Shown in pieces: positions 1 through 5,289 of a DNA stretch of 7,880 nt. Origin of the DNA: Rubrobacter sp. (lineage in GTDB: Bacteria; Actinomycetota; Rubrobacteria; Rubrobacterales; Rubrobacteraceae); the NCBI GenBank assembly GCA_019247245.1, contig JAFAPF010000164.1:1-7880 (forward strand), in the 5' to 3' direction. Position numbers and translations under genes: made by a program. Each line of letters starts with the position of its first letter. The first letter of the stretch is position 1. Below the pieces are notes generated by a model. That model searched no databases, had not been told where the DNA came from, and worked only from the letters and a program-made list of their open reading frames with translations.

Positions 1-28
1 AGCTCTGGGCTACACTGCGGGGTAGGGT

Positions 29-238
29 ATGAAGAAGGTCGTGGCCTCCAGCCTGGGGGTGGTCATCTTCAGCTCGCTTTCGGGCGCCATTCTCTACGTC
101 TGGAGCGAGGACCCAATAAATTGGCGAAACGTGGCGCTCTTCACCTCGACGGTAGCGACGGTAGCACTGCTCGACTTCGCTGGTTTCATGGCGGTACTCG
201 CCCTGCGTGCTTTGGACGACGCCGCGGGTATACTTTAG
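29..238 (+). CDS. Small two-helix membrane protein, unknown function
   Basis: This is a 69-residue protein that I do not recognise as a named family. It begins Met-Lys-Lys, followed by a hydrophobic segment at about residues 5-24. A short polar loop (Ser-Glu-Asp-Pro, then Asn-Trp-Arg) leads to a second hydrophobic segment at about residues 33-60, and the tail is short and acidic. This pattern fits a small integral membrane protein with two helices and both ends on the same side. The ATG at 29 has a weak G-rich stretch before it (GGGGTAGGG) and a TACACT box 12 nt upstream. The gene ends 7 nt before the CDF transporter start. The pair could be co-expressed, although the transporter also has its own -10-like box inside the end of this gene. 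Coding is supported by the clean membrane topology and the tight packing; function is unknown. Confidence 0.6.
   Translation: MKKVVASSLGVVIFSSLSGAILYVWSEDPINWRNVALFTSTVATVALLDFAGFMAVLALRALDDAAGIL
229..234 (+). promoter_or_regulatory. Candidate -10 box (TATACT) of the CDF gene
   Basis: TATACT lies 11 nt before the ATG at 246, overlapping the last codons of the upstream gene. There is no convincing SD between the box and the start, so transcription from here would give an almost leaderless mRNA. No good -35 is seen at 16-18 bp. Confidence 0.35.
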
Positions 239-245
239 CCGCCTC

Positions 246-1154
246 ATGGATAAAAAGTCGCGCACAGCTTTGTTCTCGATTTCTTCGAACGCTCTATTGC
301 TCGCCGTGAAGCTTGCGGCAGGCGTGCTTACAGGCTCGGTGAGTGTCCTCTCTGAGGCGATCCACTCGGCGACCGACCTTGTGGGCTCGGTTGTGGCCTT
401 TGCCGCAATCCAGCGTTCGGTTTCTCCCCCGGACGAGTCTCACAACTACGGACATGGCCGCTTCGAGAACCTGGCCAGCGTCCTTGAAGGAGTGATACTC
501 TTCGGCGTCGGCGGGTGGGTAGTCTTCCGCGCGGTGGACAACATCTTGCACGGTGCGGAGCTGGAGCTTTTGGGCCTCGGTATCGGGGTGATGGCGCTCT
601 CGGCTATCGTAAACCTCTTCGTCTCGTGGTGGCTTCTCAGGGTGGCTCGCGAGACGGACTCACGTGCTTTGGAGGCTGAGGGGTACAACCTTCGCACGGA
701 CGTCTGGGGCGCTGCGGGCGTGGCTTTAGGGCTAGTAGCTGCTTTGACGACTGGCTGGACGGTACTCGACCCGATCATCGCGGCGTCGATAGGCCTTGCG
801 ATCTTGTGGACGGCGCTGCGTTTGATCTCGGGAAGCACCCGCGTCCTTTTGGACGAGAGCCTGCCGGCGGGGGAGCTCGAACTGATAGAACGCGTGATCC
901 AAGGCGAGATCAAGAGCGACCCGAGTATACGTGGTTTTCACAAGCTCAGGGCACGCAAGAGTGGCTCGCAACGGCACATCGACTTTCATTTGCAGCTTAG
1001 GGCGGAGACTACGCTCGGGGAGGCGCACAAGATCTCCGACAGTTTGGAGGAGAGAATCCGACATAACCTGCCCAATTCGGACGTCCTGATACACCTTGAG
1101 GACGACCGCAGTATCATAGAAGACGAATCCGCGAGCGAAACTCACGCGCGTTGA
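246..1154 (+). CDS. Cation diffusion facilitator (CDF) family divalent metal transporter
   Basis: This 302-residue inner-membrane antiporter is predicted to export divalent metal (Zn, Fe, Co, Cd or Mn) in exchange for protons. There are about six transmembrane segments (roughly residues 9-28, 31-56, 78-97, 108-133, 150-170 and 173-195), followed by a cytoplasmic ferredoxin-like domain from about residue 205. The family signatures are clear. TM2 carries SEAIHSATDL with His40 and Asp44. The TM2-TM3 loop has HNYGHGRFENL (residues 66-76). TM5 has NLRTDVWG with Asp152. The C-terminal domain has RHIDFHL (243-249) and ends near VLIHLEDD. The usual TM5 His of the transport site is Asn148 here, so substrate is hard to assign. 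A start at 207 is possible, but 246 gives the usual CDF N-terminus and avoids a long overlap with the upstream gene. Length and motifs suggest a working protein. Confidence 0.93.
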   Translation: MDKKSRTALFSISSNALLLAVKLAAGVLTGSVSVLSEAIHSATDLVGSVVAFAAIQRSVSPPDESHNYGHGRFENLASVLEGVILFGVGGWVVFRAVDNILHGAELELLGLGIGVMALSAIVNLFVSWWLLRVARETDSRALEAEGYNLRTDVWGAAGVALGLVAALTTGWTVLDPIIAASIGLAILWTALRLISGSTRVLLDESLPAGELELIERVIQGEIKSDPSIRGFHKLRARKSGSQRHIDFHLQLRAETTLGEAHKISDSLEERIRHNLPNSDVLIHLEDDRSIIEDESASETHAR

Positions 1155-1177
1155 CGACTTTGTGTCCCAGCATGCGG

Positions 1178-1183
1178 TATTCT
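1178..1183 (+). promoter_or_regulatory. Candidate -10 box (TATTCT) of the first signal peptidase gene
   Basis: TATTCT ends 8 nt before the ATG at 1192, and no SD is visible before that ATG. A TTGACG at 1151-1156 is too far away (21-bp spacer) for an ordinary -35. The arrangement fits a leaderless transcript of the TANNNT-N(6-9)-ATG kind. Confidence 0.4.
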
Positions 1184-1191
1184 AAGTACTC

Positions 1192-1791
1192 ATGACCGAT
1201 AAGCACTTCCACAAACGAGGGTTCGAGACCGATACTACACCCGAAGGAAACCCCCAAGAACAACTTCACTCATCCAAAAAGAGCGGAGGCTTCCTTGAGT
1301 TCCTTATCATACTATTGGTTACTTTCGCTCTGGTCTTCGGCTTCGTTCGCCCCTTCGTCGTCGAAGCTTTCTACATTCCTTCAGAGAGCATGGTTCCAAC
1401 ACTTGAGATTGGTGACCGGGTCTTTGTCAACAAGTTTGTATATCGCTTCTCTCAGCCGGAGCGCGGTAACGTTGTTGTCTTCAAGAGTGTTGAGGGTGAT
1501 GGGCAAGAGCTTATAAAGCGTATCGTGGGCGTGCCGGGAGATGAGATCAGGGTCCGCAACGGTGTGCTCTTTGTGAACAACGAACGCTGGGAGGAGTCGT
1601 ACGTCAACGACGCGTTCCCAGATAGCAGCTATTACGGTCCTGTTAGGGTGCCTGCGGACGAGGTCTTTGTGATGGGGGACAACCGGGGCAACTCGCGCGA
1701 CTCGCGCTTTTTTGGGCCGATTCCCATAGAGAGTATAGAAGGCAAGGCGTTTGTAGTCTTCTGGCCGCCGCCACACGTCGGACTCCTTTAA
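1192..1791 (+). CDS. lepB: Signal peptidase I (first of a tandem pair)
   Basis: This 199-residue membrane-bound serine protease (MEROPS family S26) removes signal peptides from exported proteins on the outer face of the membrane. A hydrophilic cytoplasmic N-terminus (residues 1-33) is followed by one transmembrane helix (about 34-52), then the catalytic domain. Box B, IPSESMVPTL, carries nucleophile Ser66. The LIKRIVGVPGDE block carries the general base Lys109. The C-terminal box GDNRGNSRDSR is at residues 162-172. All catalytic elements are intact and the length is normal for a Gram-positive SPase I with a single anchor. The ATG at 1192 lacks an SD but has a well-placed -10-like box. The stop is immediately followed by a second lepB, so the two are very likely co-transcribed. 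Adjacent paralogues usually differ in substrate preference or timing; which one is essential cannot be read from the sequence. Confidence 0.96.
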   Translation: MTDKHFHKRGFETDTTPEGNPQEQLHSSKKSGGFLEFLIILLVTFALVFGFVRPFVVEAFYIPSESMVPTLEIGDRVFVNKFVYRFSQPERGNVVVFKSVEGDGQELIKRIVGVPGDEIRVRNGVLFVNNERWEESYVNDAFPDSSYYGPVRVPADEVFVMGDNRGNSRDSRFFGPIPIESIEGKAFVVFWPPPHVGLL

Positions 1792-1810
1792 ATTGAAAGG
1801 AAAGTGGTTT

Positions 1811-2386
1811 TTGAGGGACGACGACGTCCCGATGAGCCGGCGTGCACGGCGCCAGAAGCGAATTAGAAAAAGGAGGCGTAGAGTGCTGACCGAGCTCTTC
1901 GTCATCGTCTTCGCAGCGTTCGTGCTCGTTTTCGGCTTGGTACGGCCTTTCGTTTTCGAGTCTTTCCAGATTCCTACGGAGAGCATGGTGCCAACGCTCG
2001 AGGTCGGCGACCGGGTTCTCGCCAACAAGTTTGTCTACAGCTTCACTAAGCCCGGGCGGGACGACATCCTCGTCTTCAGGGGCTTGGGTGGAGAGGAAGA
2101 AACGCTTATCAAGCGTGTGGTAGGGGTGGCGGGCGATGAGATCCTGGTGCAGGATGGTGTTCTCTTCGTAAATGGTGACCCGCAAAAGGAGCCGTACCTG
2201 AACAAGGAGTTTCCGTCCAGAGATTCTTACGGTCCTGTTACGGTGCCCGAAGGTCACGTCTTCCTGATGGGCGATAACCGGGGTAATTCGCGCGACTCGC
2301 GCGTTTTCGGTCCTGTGCCCTTGGAGAACCTGGAGGGCAAGGCGTTTTTCCGCTTCTGGCCCGTCTCCAAGGTAGGTTTCCTCTAA
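1811..2386 (+). CDS. lepB: Signal peptidase I (second of a tandem pair)
   Basis: This is a second type I signal peptidase, about 191 residues. It has a very basic N-terminus (RRARRQKRIRKRRRR) that should hold that end in the cytoplasm. One transmembrane helix follows, then the S26 catalytic domain: PTESMVPTL with nucleophile Ser58, LIKRVVGVAGDE with Lys101, and GDNRGNSRDSR at 154-164. It is over half identical by eye to the first copy, so a tandem duplication is likely. The start is uncertain. I chose TTG at 1811 because AAAGGA lies 9 nt upstream. ATG at 1832 (weaker SD, 13-nt spacer) and TTG at 1793 (no SD) are in-frame alternatives, and all leave the domain intact. The start codon region follows the upstream stop closely, so translation is probably coupled within one operon. 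Confidence 0.95.
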   Translation: MRDDDVPMSRRARRQKRIRKRRRRVLTELFVIVFAAFVLVFGLVRPFVFESFQIPTESMVPTLEVGDRVLANKFVYSFTKPGRDDILVFRGLGGEEETLIKRVVGVAGDEILVQDGVLFVNGDPQKEPYLNKEFPSRDSYGPVTVPEGHVFLMGDNRGNSRDSRVFGPVPLENLEGKAFFRFWPVSKVGFL

Positions 2387-2480
2387 TGCTTGCCGGAAGC
2401 GCTTGGAGCGTTTTACGTGCTTGAAGGCTCCAGAGTCATCCAGGTGAGGTAGAAATATCGTACTTATTGTGAATAGAGCC

Positions 2481-2507
2481 TTTACAGAAGGCGGGTCGCT
2501 ATATAAT
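2481..2507 (+). promoter_or_regulatory. Promoter of the proline-rich protein gene
   Basis: A perfect TATAAT (2502-2507) is preceded by TTTACA (2481-2486) with a short 15-bp spacer. The expected transcription start, near 2513, falls inside or next to the SD AAAGGAG at 2508-2514, leaving a very short leader before the ATG at 2520. Confidence 0.55.
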
Positions 2508-2519
2508 AAAGGAGTGCTT

Positions 2520-3272
2520 ATGGGAGTGCTTGCAAAGGGAAGACCAGCTCTCAGCTTCGGGGTGGCGAGTGCCCGCTTCGGATTCGTAACCGTTTGTGTG
2601 ATGGCAGCTGGTGCCTCCCTGTTAACCTGGTTGCCGCAAAGCGCCGCCTATAAGCCCATCACCTATCCTGTGCAGGCTATAGCCGATAGCGTTACCAAAG
2701 GCTCATCGAATGATAACAGTCCTGTGAACATCGTACGTAAGGGCTTAGAGGGAGTTATGAACCTGGAGAAGCCTTTCTATGGGCTCCCCGGTGTTCAACC
2801 TACCGCTTCTAAGGCAGAAGCGCCAACAGCTGCTCCGGCGCCAAAAGCTTCGGCGCCCGCTCCTGGAGCTTCAACTAGCTATTCGAACCCCCCCTCGTGG
2901 GAAGTCCCGGCTAGCGCTCCGGAGCCCGTACCCGAAGCTCCGGTCGGCGAGCCGGCACCTGCTCCTGCGGCCCCGACCAGCGAGCCGGCGCCCACCCCCT
3001 CGGCTGCTTCGCCTAAGGCACAGGAACCCACCCCCGATACACCACCGACTGGCAATCCCAGCACTCTGCCTACTAAGGCACAAGATTCCCCTCCTCAGAC
3101 TCCGACACCTCTTAGTGGAGGAGAGCCTCCAGGTTCCCCGCCGAATAGTGGACCATCTTCTTTTCCTCCGCCGAATGGTGGACCATCTTCTTTTCCTCCG
3201 CCAAATGGTGGACCATCTTCTTTTCCTCCGCCAAATGGTGGGCCGGGGCCTGTCCAGCCTCCTGCAAAGTAA
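2520..3272 (+). CDS. Exported or anchored proline/alanine-rich repeat protein
   Basis: This 250-residue protein has no recognised enzymatic domain. The N-terminus has basic residues, then a hydrophobic stretch at about residues 20-38, and a plausible signal peptidase I site after Ser-Ala-Ala near residue 43. It could be secreted, or remain as a signal anchor. After about 60 residues of ordinary sequence it becomes a long Pro/Ala/Ser/Thr-rich, disordered region. The end has three and a bit copies of a ten-residue repeat (core GPSSFPPPNG). Such segments typically span or extend into the cell wall. ATG at 2520 is chosen because AAAGGAG ends 5 nt before it. A GTG at 2469 is in frame but has no SD and would place the TATAAT promoter inside the gene. 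The gene sits just after two signal peptidases, which would be natural processors of it. Function is unknown. Confidence 0.75.
   Translation: MGVLAKGRPALSFGVASARFGFVTVCVMAAGASLLTWLPQSAAYKPITYPVQAIADSVTKGSSNDNSPVNIVRKGLEGVMNLEKPFYGLPGVQPTASKAEAPTAAPAPKASAPAPGASTSYSNPPSWEVPASAPEPVPEAPVGEPAPAPAAPTSEPAPTPSAASPKAQEPTPDTPPTGNPSTLPTKAQDSPPQTPTPLSGGEPPGSPPNSGPSSFPPPNGGPSSFPPPNGGPSSFPPPNGGPGPVQPPAK
3141..3241 (+). repeat. 30-bp tandem repeat, 3.3 copies, in frame
   Basis: Three 30-bp units (3141-3170, 3171-3200, 3201-3230) are followed by a partial unit (3231-3241). Neighbouring copies differ by only one base: AAT-AGT versus AAT-GGT, then CCG versus CCA. Each unit encodes ten residues, so copy-number change keeps the reading frame. 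Confidence 0.95.
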
Positions 3273-3350
3273 AGCGGCCGTAACCTAGCTCTACAGCTCC
3301 AGCCATAGAGTGTGCCCGCTCCTTCTCCGACTGTCAGCTCGCCGTTCGCT

Positions 3351-3360
3351 ACTCGCGAGT
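3351..3360. repeat. 10-bp palindrome ACTCGCGAGT
   Basis: This is a perfect inverted repeat located just upstream of the TTGAC tandem array. It could be a dimeric-regulator site or chance. No T-tract follows, so it is not a terminator. Confidence 0.35.
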
Positions 3361-3362
3361 GG

Positions 3363-3425
3363 GCGCCATAAGCCCTTGACGCGCCATAAGCCCTTGACAT
3401 AAGCCCTTGACATAAGCCCTTGACA
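3363..3425 (+). repeat. Tandem array with TTGAC in every unit
   Basis: Two exact 18-bp units (3363-3380 and 3381-3398, GCGCCATAAGCCCTTGAC) are followed by two 13-bp units (3399-3411 and 3412-3424, ATAAGCCCTTGAC). The 13-bp core is therefore present four times. The last three copies complete TTGACA, a perfect -35 hexamer, and the last of these sits at promoter distance from the -10 candidates. Confidence 0.95.
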
Positions 3426-3455
3426 TTTGAAATCTATGTGTAAAATACATATAGT
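3420..3455 (+). promoter_or_regulatory. Promoter region with two overlapping candidates
   Basis: Candidate one is TTGAAA (3427-3432), a 17-bp spacer, then TATAGT (3450-3455). Each hexamer is one mismatch from consensus and the spacing is ideal. Candidate two is TTGACA (3420-3425), a 15-bp spacer, then TAAAAT (3441-3446). Either would transcribe the TTG-start gene at 3528 with a leader of roughly 65-75 nt. The repeat array abuts the -35 region. Confidence 0.6.
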
Positions 3456-3527
3456 AGAACGGCTAGCGGGCAGGTTCGGATAACCTTAAAAGAAGTGCAA
3501 AAAGCCGGGCAAGCCCAGGAGGGAAGC

Positions 3528-3719
3528 TTGAAAATAAGGCTAACCAAGACCGTCCGCGACTTCAGCGGAAGCCCTTATCCGAAAGGTTCGGTATTAGAGA
3601 CCCGTATCGCTCCCGATGGAAAGTTGGAGGTAGCTGGTGCCCAGCATCTGCCTCTCTATCCCCATGAGTGGGAGCTCGTACTCACTGACAAGGATCTGGA
3701 GTGGTTACTAGACGGGTAG
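3528..3719 (+). CDS. Small hypothetical protein (63 residues)
   Basis: I do not recognise this protein. It begins MKIRLTKTVRDFSG, has alternating hydrophobic and polar residues that suggest a small beta-rich fold (KGSVLETRIAPDGKLEV, then HEWELVL), and ends acidic with aromatic residues (DKDLEWLLDG). No membrane segment or signal peptide is present. TTG at 3528 is chosen because a strong SD (AGGAGG, 3517-3522) lies 5 nt upstream. An in-frame GTG at 3495 has no SD. It stands alone, with its own promoter region and a TTGAC repeat array upstream, and decayed DNA follows downstream. The good SD, promoter and intact frame beside degraded genes suggest it is still expressed. Confidence 0.7.
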   Translation: MKIRLTKTVRDFSGSPYPKGSVLETRIAPDGKLEVAGAQHLPLYPHEWELVLTDKDLEWLLDG

Positions 3720-4011
3720 TAGCGCGTACGTCCAGCATGGAGTAACTCACCTCCTTCCTTCGGTTCACCACTCGGTCTTCTACTATAGCTTAGCTTCTAT
3801 TTCATCGACGGCTACTCGTACGCGTCGTACGCGTAGTCAGATCGAGCGGTCTTCTTCTCGGTGTGGGCTTTAGACACTTCATGGTCGCTCGTCTCAGAAC
3901 GTTCAGAATTAGTGGGTGGTAGAAAAGCCGCCAAGTACAACCTCTCTAGGAGACCAAAGACTCATCGAAGGCGCGAGGCAAGTGATCTGTTAGCGGTACG
4001 TGTGGAAGGCA
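3720..4011. other. Gene-poor stretch, probably decayed
   Basis: I see no convincing complete gene here. The stretch holds a strong SD-like sequence on the minus strand (AAGGAGGTGA, 3747-3756) that leads only to an 18-codon frame, the hairpin at 3812-3836, and a minus-strand open frame of about 50 codons ending at 3812 that lacks a start and a recognisable family. No terminator for the gene ending at 3719 is visible. Confidence 0.5.
3812..3836. repeat. 11-bp inverted repeat with 3-nt loop
   Basis: The arms 3812-3822 and 3826-3836 pair at 10 of 11 positions around the loop CGT. The same bases also contain a direct repeat, CGTACGCGT twice. No T-run follows on either strand, so a terminator is unlikely. 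It may be a regulatory or mobile-element site, or chance in a CpG-rich patch. Confidence 0.5.
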
Positions 4012-4137
4012 GATCCGCTTGTGCCTCTCCTAGCTCCCTGTCCCGACGATCTCATGGAAGCCTATCTGGTGAGCCGTTTCGTTAACAGGCCCACCAACGA
4101 CGATCCTCGCTGTATCCAGTTGTTGCCGAGACGTTAA
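3994..4137 (+). pseudogene. C-terminal fragment of an SRAP (YedK/HMCES-type) protein
   Basis: The open stretch encodes DPLVPLLAPCPDDLMEAY, then LVSRFVNRPTNDDPRCIQ, ending at TAA (4135-4137). This matches the typical end of SOS-response-associated peptidase family proteins, which form covalent DNA-protein crosslinks at abasic sites in single-stranded DNA. That end has a Leu-Leu-x-Pro-x-Pro stretch, then Met-x-Ala-Tyr-x-Val-Ser, Val-Asn and Asn-Asp-Asp-Pro. The catalytic N-terminal Cys2 and the central Asn, Glu and His that define activity are absent: an in-frame stop lies at 3991-3993 and I find no further SRAP sequence upstream in any plus frame. It is a dead remnant. Recognition is from memory of the family and is moderately sure. 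Confidence 0.6.
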
Positions 4138-4469
4138 AAGTGGTCGCACAGGGCGAAGCCGAAGTTACCCTTACCCCTTCCGGAGGTGGGTTGCGAGCTT
4201 CACTGGCGAAGAACATCGGGAACATATAGCTAACAACTGGTACGGCTCTACTGGGCTCGGCACGGTGCAACGAAAAAGGCAACTACGAGGTTTGCACCGT
4301 ACCCTCCTCAGAGGGTGAACCTTTCGTGCCCTGCGCTGTCTTCCCCAAAAACGGCTCCCAGGAGCATTGCCAAAAGCCCGGACGGTGAGATGCTGCCAGC
4401 ATCCGGCTCTCCTACGACCACTCAGTCTCTAGCCTCTTGGTATAGCCGCTACTGTGGTTCTCTCTCAAC
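4138..4469. other. Gene-poor stretch with degraded scraps
   Basis: No intact gene is seen. One plus frame, beginning upstream at 4086 and overlapping the SRAP scrap in another frame, stays open to the stop at 4227-4229. It contains VVAETLKVVAQGEAEVTLTP, which resembles the lead-in of some actinobacterial excisionase/antitoxin-type proteins (a weak likeness). A minus-strand frame around 4318-4430 also looks coding-like but is interrupted. A 9-bp inverted repeat lies at 4262-4300. The N-terminal part of the following phosphatase pseudogene should lie here but is unrecognisable. Confidence 0.4.
4262..4300. repeat. 9-bp perfect inverted repeat, 21-nt spacer
   Basis: ACGGTGCAA (4262-4270) and TTGCACCGT (4292-4300) are exact inverted copies. 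A competing pairing, GGTACGG (4239-4245) with CCGTACC (4297-4303), overlaps the right arm. It lies in decayed DNA, and its role is unknown. Confidence 0.55.
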
Positions 4470-5111
4470 ATCTTGCAGTACTAATGCGCGCTACGTACTG
4501 CAGGAGGATTATTAAGGAAGTGCTTCAGGAGGCTTCCCACACCTACAAGATACTGACCGAAGAAAGCGGAAGGCTTGAGGGCGAGGCCTGTTGGATAGTC
4601 GATCCGTTAGCTGGTACCACTACCTACGCGCATGCACTGCCGATCTTTGCTAGCTCCATAGCGCTAGAGAGGCAGGGCGTGGTGCATGATCCTATAGCAG
4701 AGGAAATCTACATGGCCAAACGAAGGGTCAATGCCACCCTCAACGCTCAGGCCATAAAGACATCTGCTACCGACGAGCTCATAGGGGCGCTGTTGGCGAC
4801 TACTTTCCTTACGACCGCCAGGATATGCAATCTGCCCTCGGCCTCTTTGGTTACTTTGCACAGCCAGAGTATGAGGCGGTTAGGCTCTGCCACGCTCGAC
4901 CTATGCTATGTCGCTGCAGGACAGCTTGATGGGTACTACGAGCGTGGCGTGTAACCTTGGGATATCGCGGCGGGCGCTCTGACGCTTGAGGAAGTTGGGG
5001 GTAACAGACTATCAAGGGCGCGAACTCGATCTGGAGGGTAGAGAGATAGTAGCGAGCAATGGCCCACTACATGCTTCGCTCATAAGCATCACCAGCGCGG
5101 CTGGCGATTAG
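4470..5111 (+). pseudogene. Inositol monophosphatase family pseudogene
   Basis: The product would have been an inositol-phosphatase (SuhB/IMPase) family metal-dependent sugar-phosphate phosphatase. Family blocks are seen in order: IIKEVLQEA, KILTEESG (metal-binding Glu region), WIVDPLAGTTTYAHALPIF, GVVHDPIAEEIY, TDELIGALLAT, and RRLGSATLDLCYVAAGQLDG, then YERGV. The metal motif is normally DPLDGTTN; here the second Asp is Ala. The frame then hits TAA (4952-4954) exactly where the conserved Lys precedes PWD, and PWDIAAGALTLEEVGG follows in the same frame. At about 5000 the frame shifts by one, and the C-terminus (VTDYQG, GREIVASNGPLHASL) continues to TAG at 5109. The N-terminal 60 or so residues are unrecognisable and no SD precedes the remaining sequence. 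Three independent lesions make loss of function near certain. Confidence 0.92.
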
Positions 5112-5220
5112 AGAAAGCAGTAGCAATTGTTTGCATCTAGGGGAGATACCGCTCAATAACCACTATAAGTAGTACCCGCTCAAATTTTTATGTAATTTCG
5201 TTAGAGGGGTGGGTATTCTA

Positions 5221-5250
5221 ATGTCTAAAGCTTGGGAATCGGACTTATAA
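5221..5250 (+). other. 9-codon reading frame upstream of the coiled-coil gene
   Basis: ATG to TAA encodes MSKAWESDL. AGAGGGG (5203-5209) lies 11 nt upstream. The stop is 39 nt before the GTG of the next gene. It could be a leader peptide or a translated upstream ORF, but a frame this short also arises by chance. Confidence 0.25.
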
Positions 5251-5289
5251 GGAGAGCGAAGTATTCACCGGGAGGGGAGGAAAGAAAGC

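Noticed and set aside
446..913. Long minus-strand frame inside the CDF gene, and similar frames inside both lepB genes
   Set aside because: These are antisense shadows of well-supported genes with no independent start signals.
2404..2432. 6-bp inverted repeat after lepB2
   Set aside because: It has a long 17-nt loop and no T-run, so it is not a credible terminator.
3363..3425. CRISPR or plasmid iteron array
   Set aside because: The units are contiguous with no spacers, only four copies exist, and no cas or replication gene is near; the promoter link is a better explanation.
3682..3738. Minus-strand 18-codon frame behind a strong SD
   Set aside because: It is too short and lies wholly antisense to the 3' end of the gene at 3528-3719; kept only as a note on the orphan SD.
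3812..3966. Minus-strand open frame with a hydrophilic tail ending at the hairpin
   Set aside because: It has no start codon with an SD, a stop just upstream, and no family match; the tail is partly produced by the hairpin repeat.
3861..4085. Plus-strand 74-codon open frame
   Set aside because: Composition is Arg/Ser-rich without structure, there is no SD, and its end overlaps the SRAP remnant in another frame.
4318..4440. Minus-strand coding-like frame with two internal stops
   Set aside because: A faint likeness to the SRAP middle was considered, but it lies on the opposite strand to the clear SRAP C-terminus and the match needs several frameshifts.
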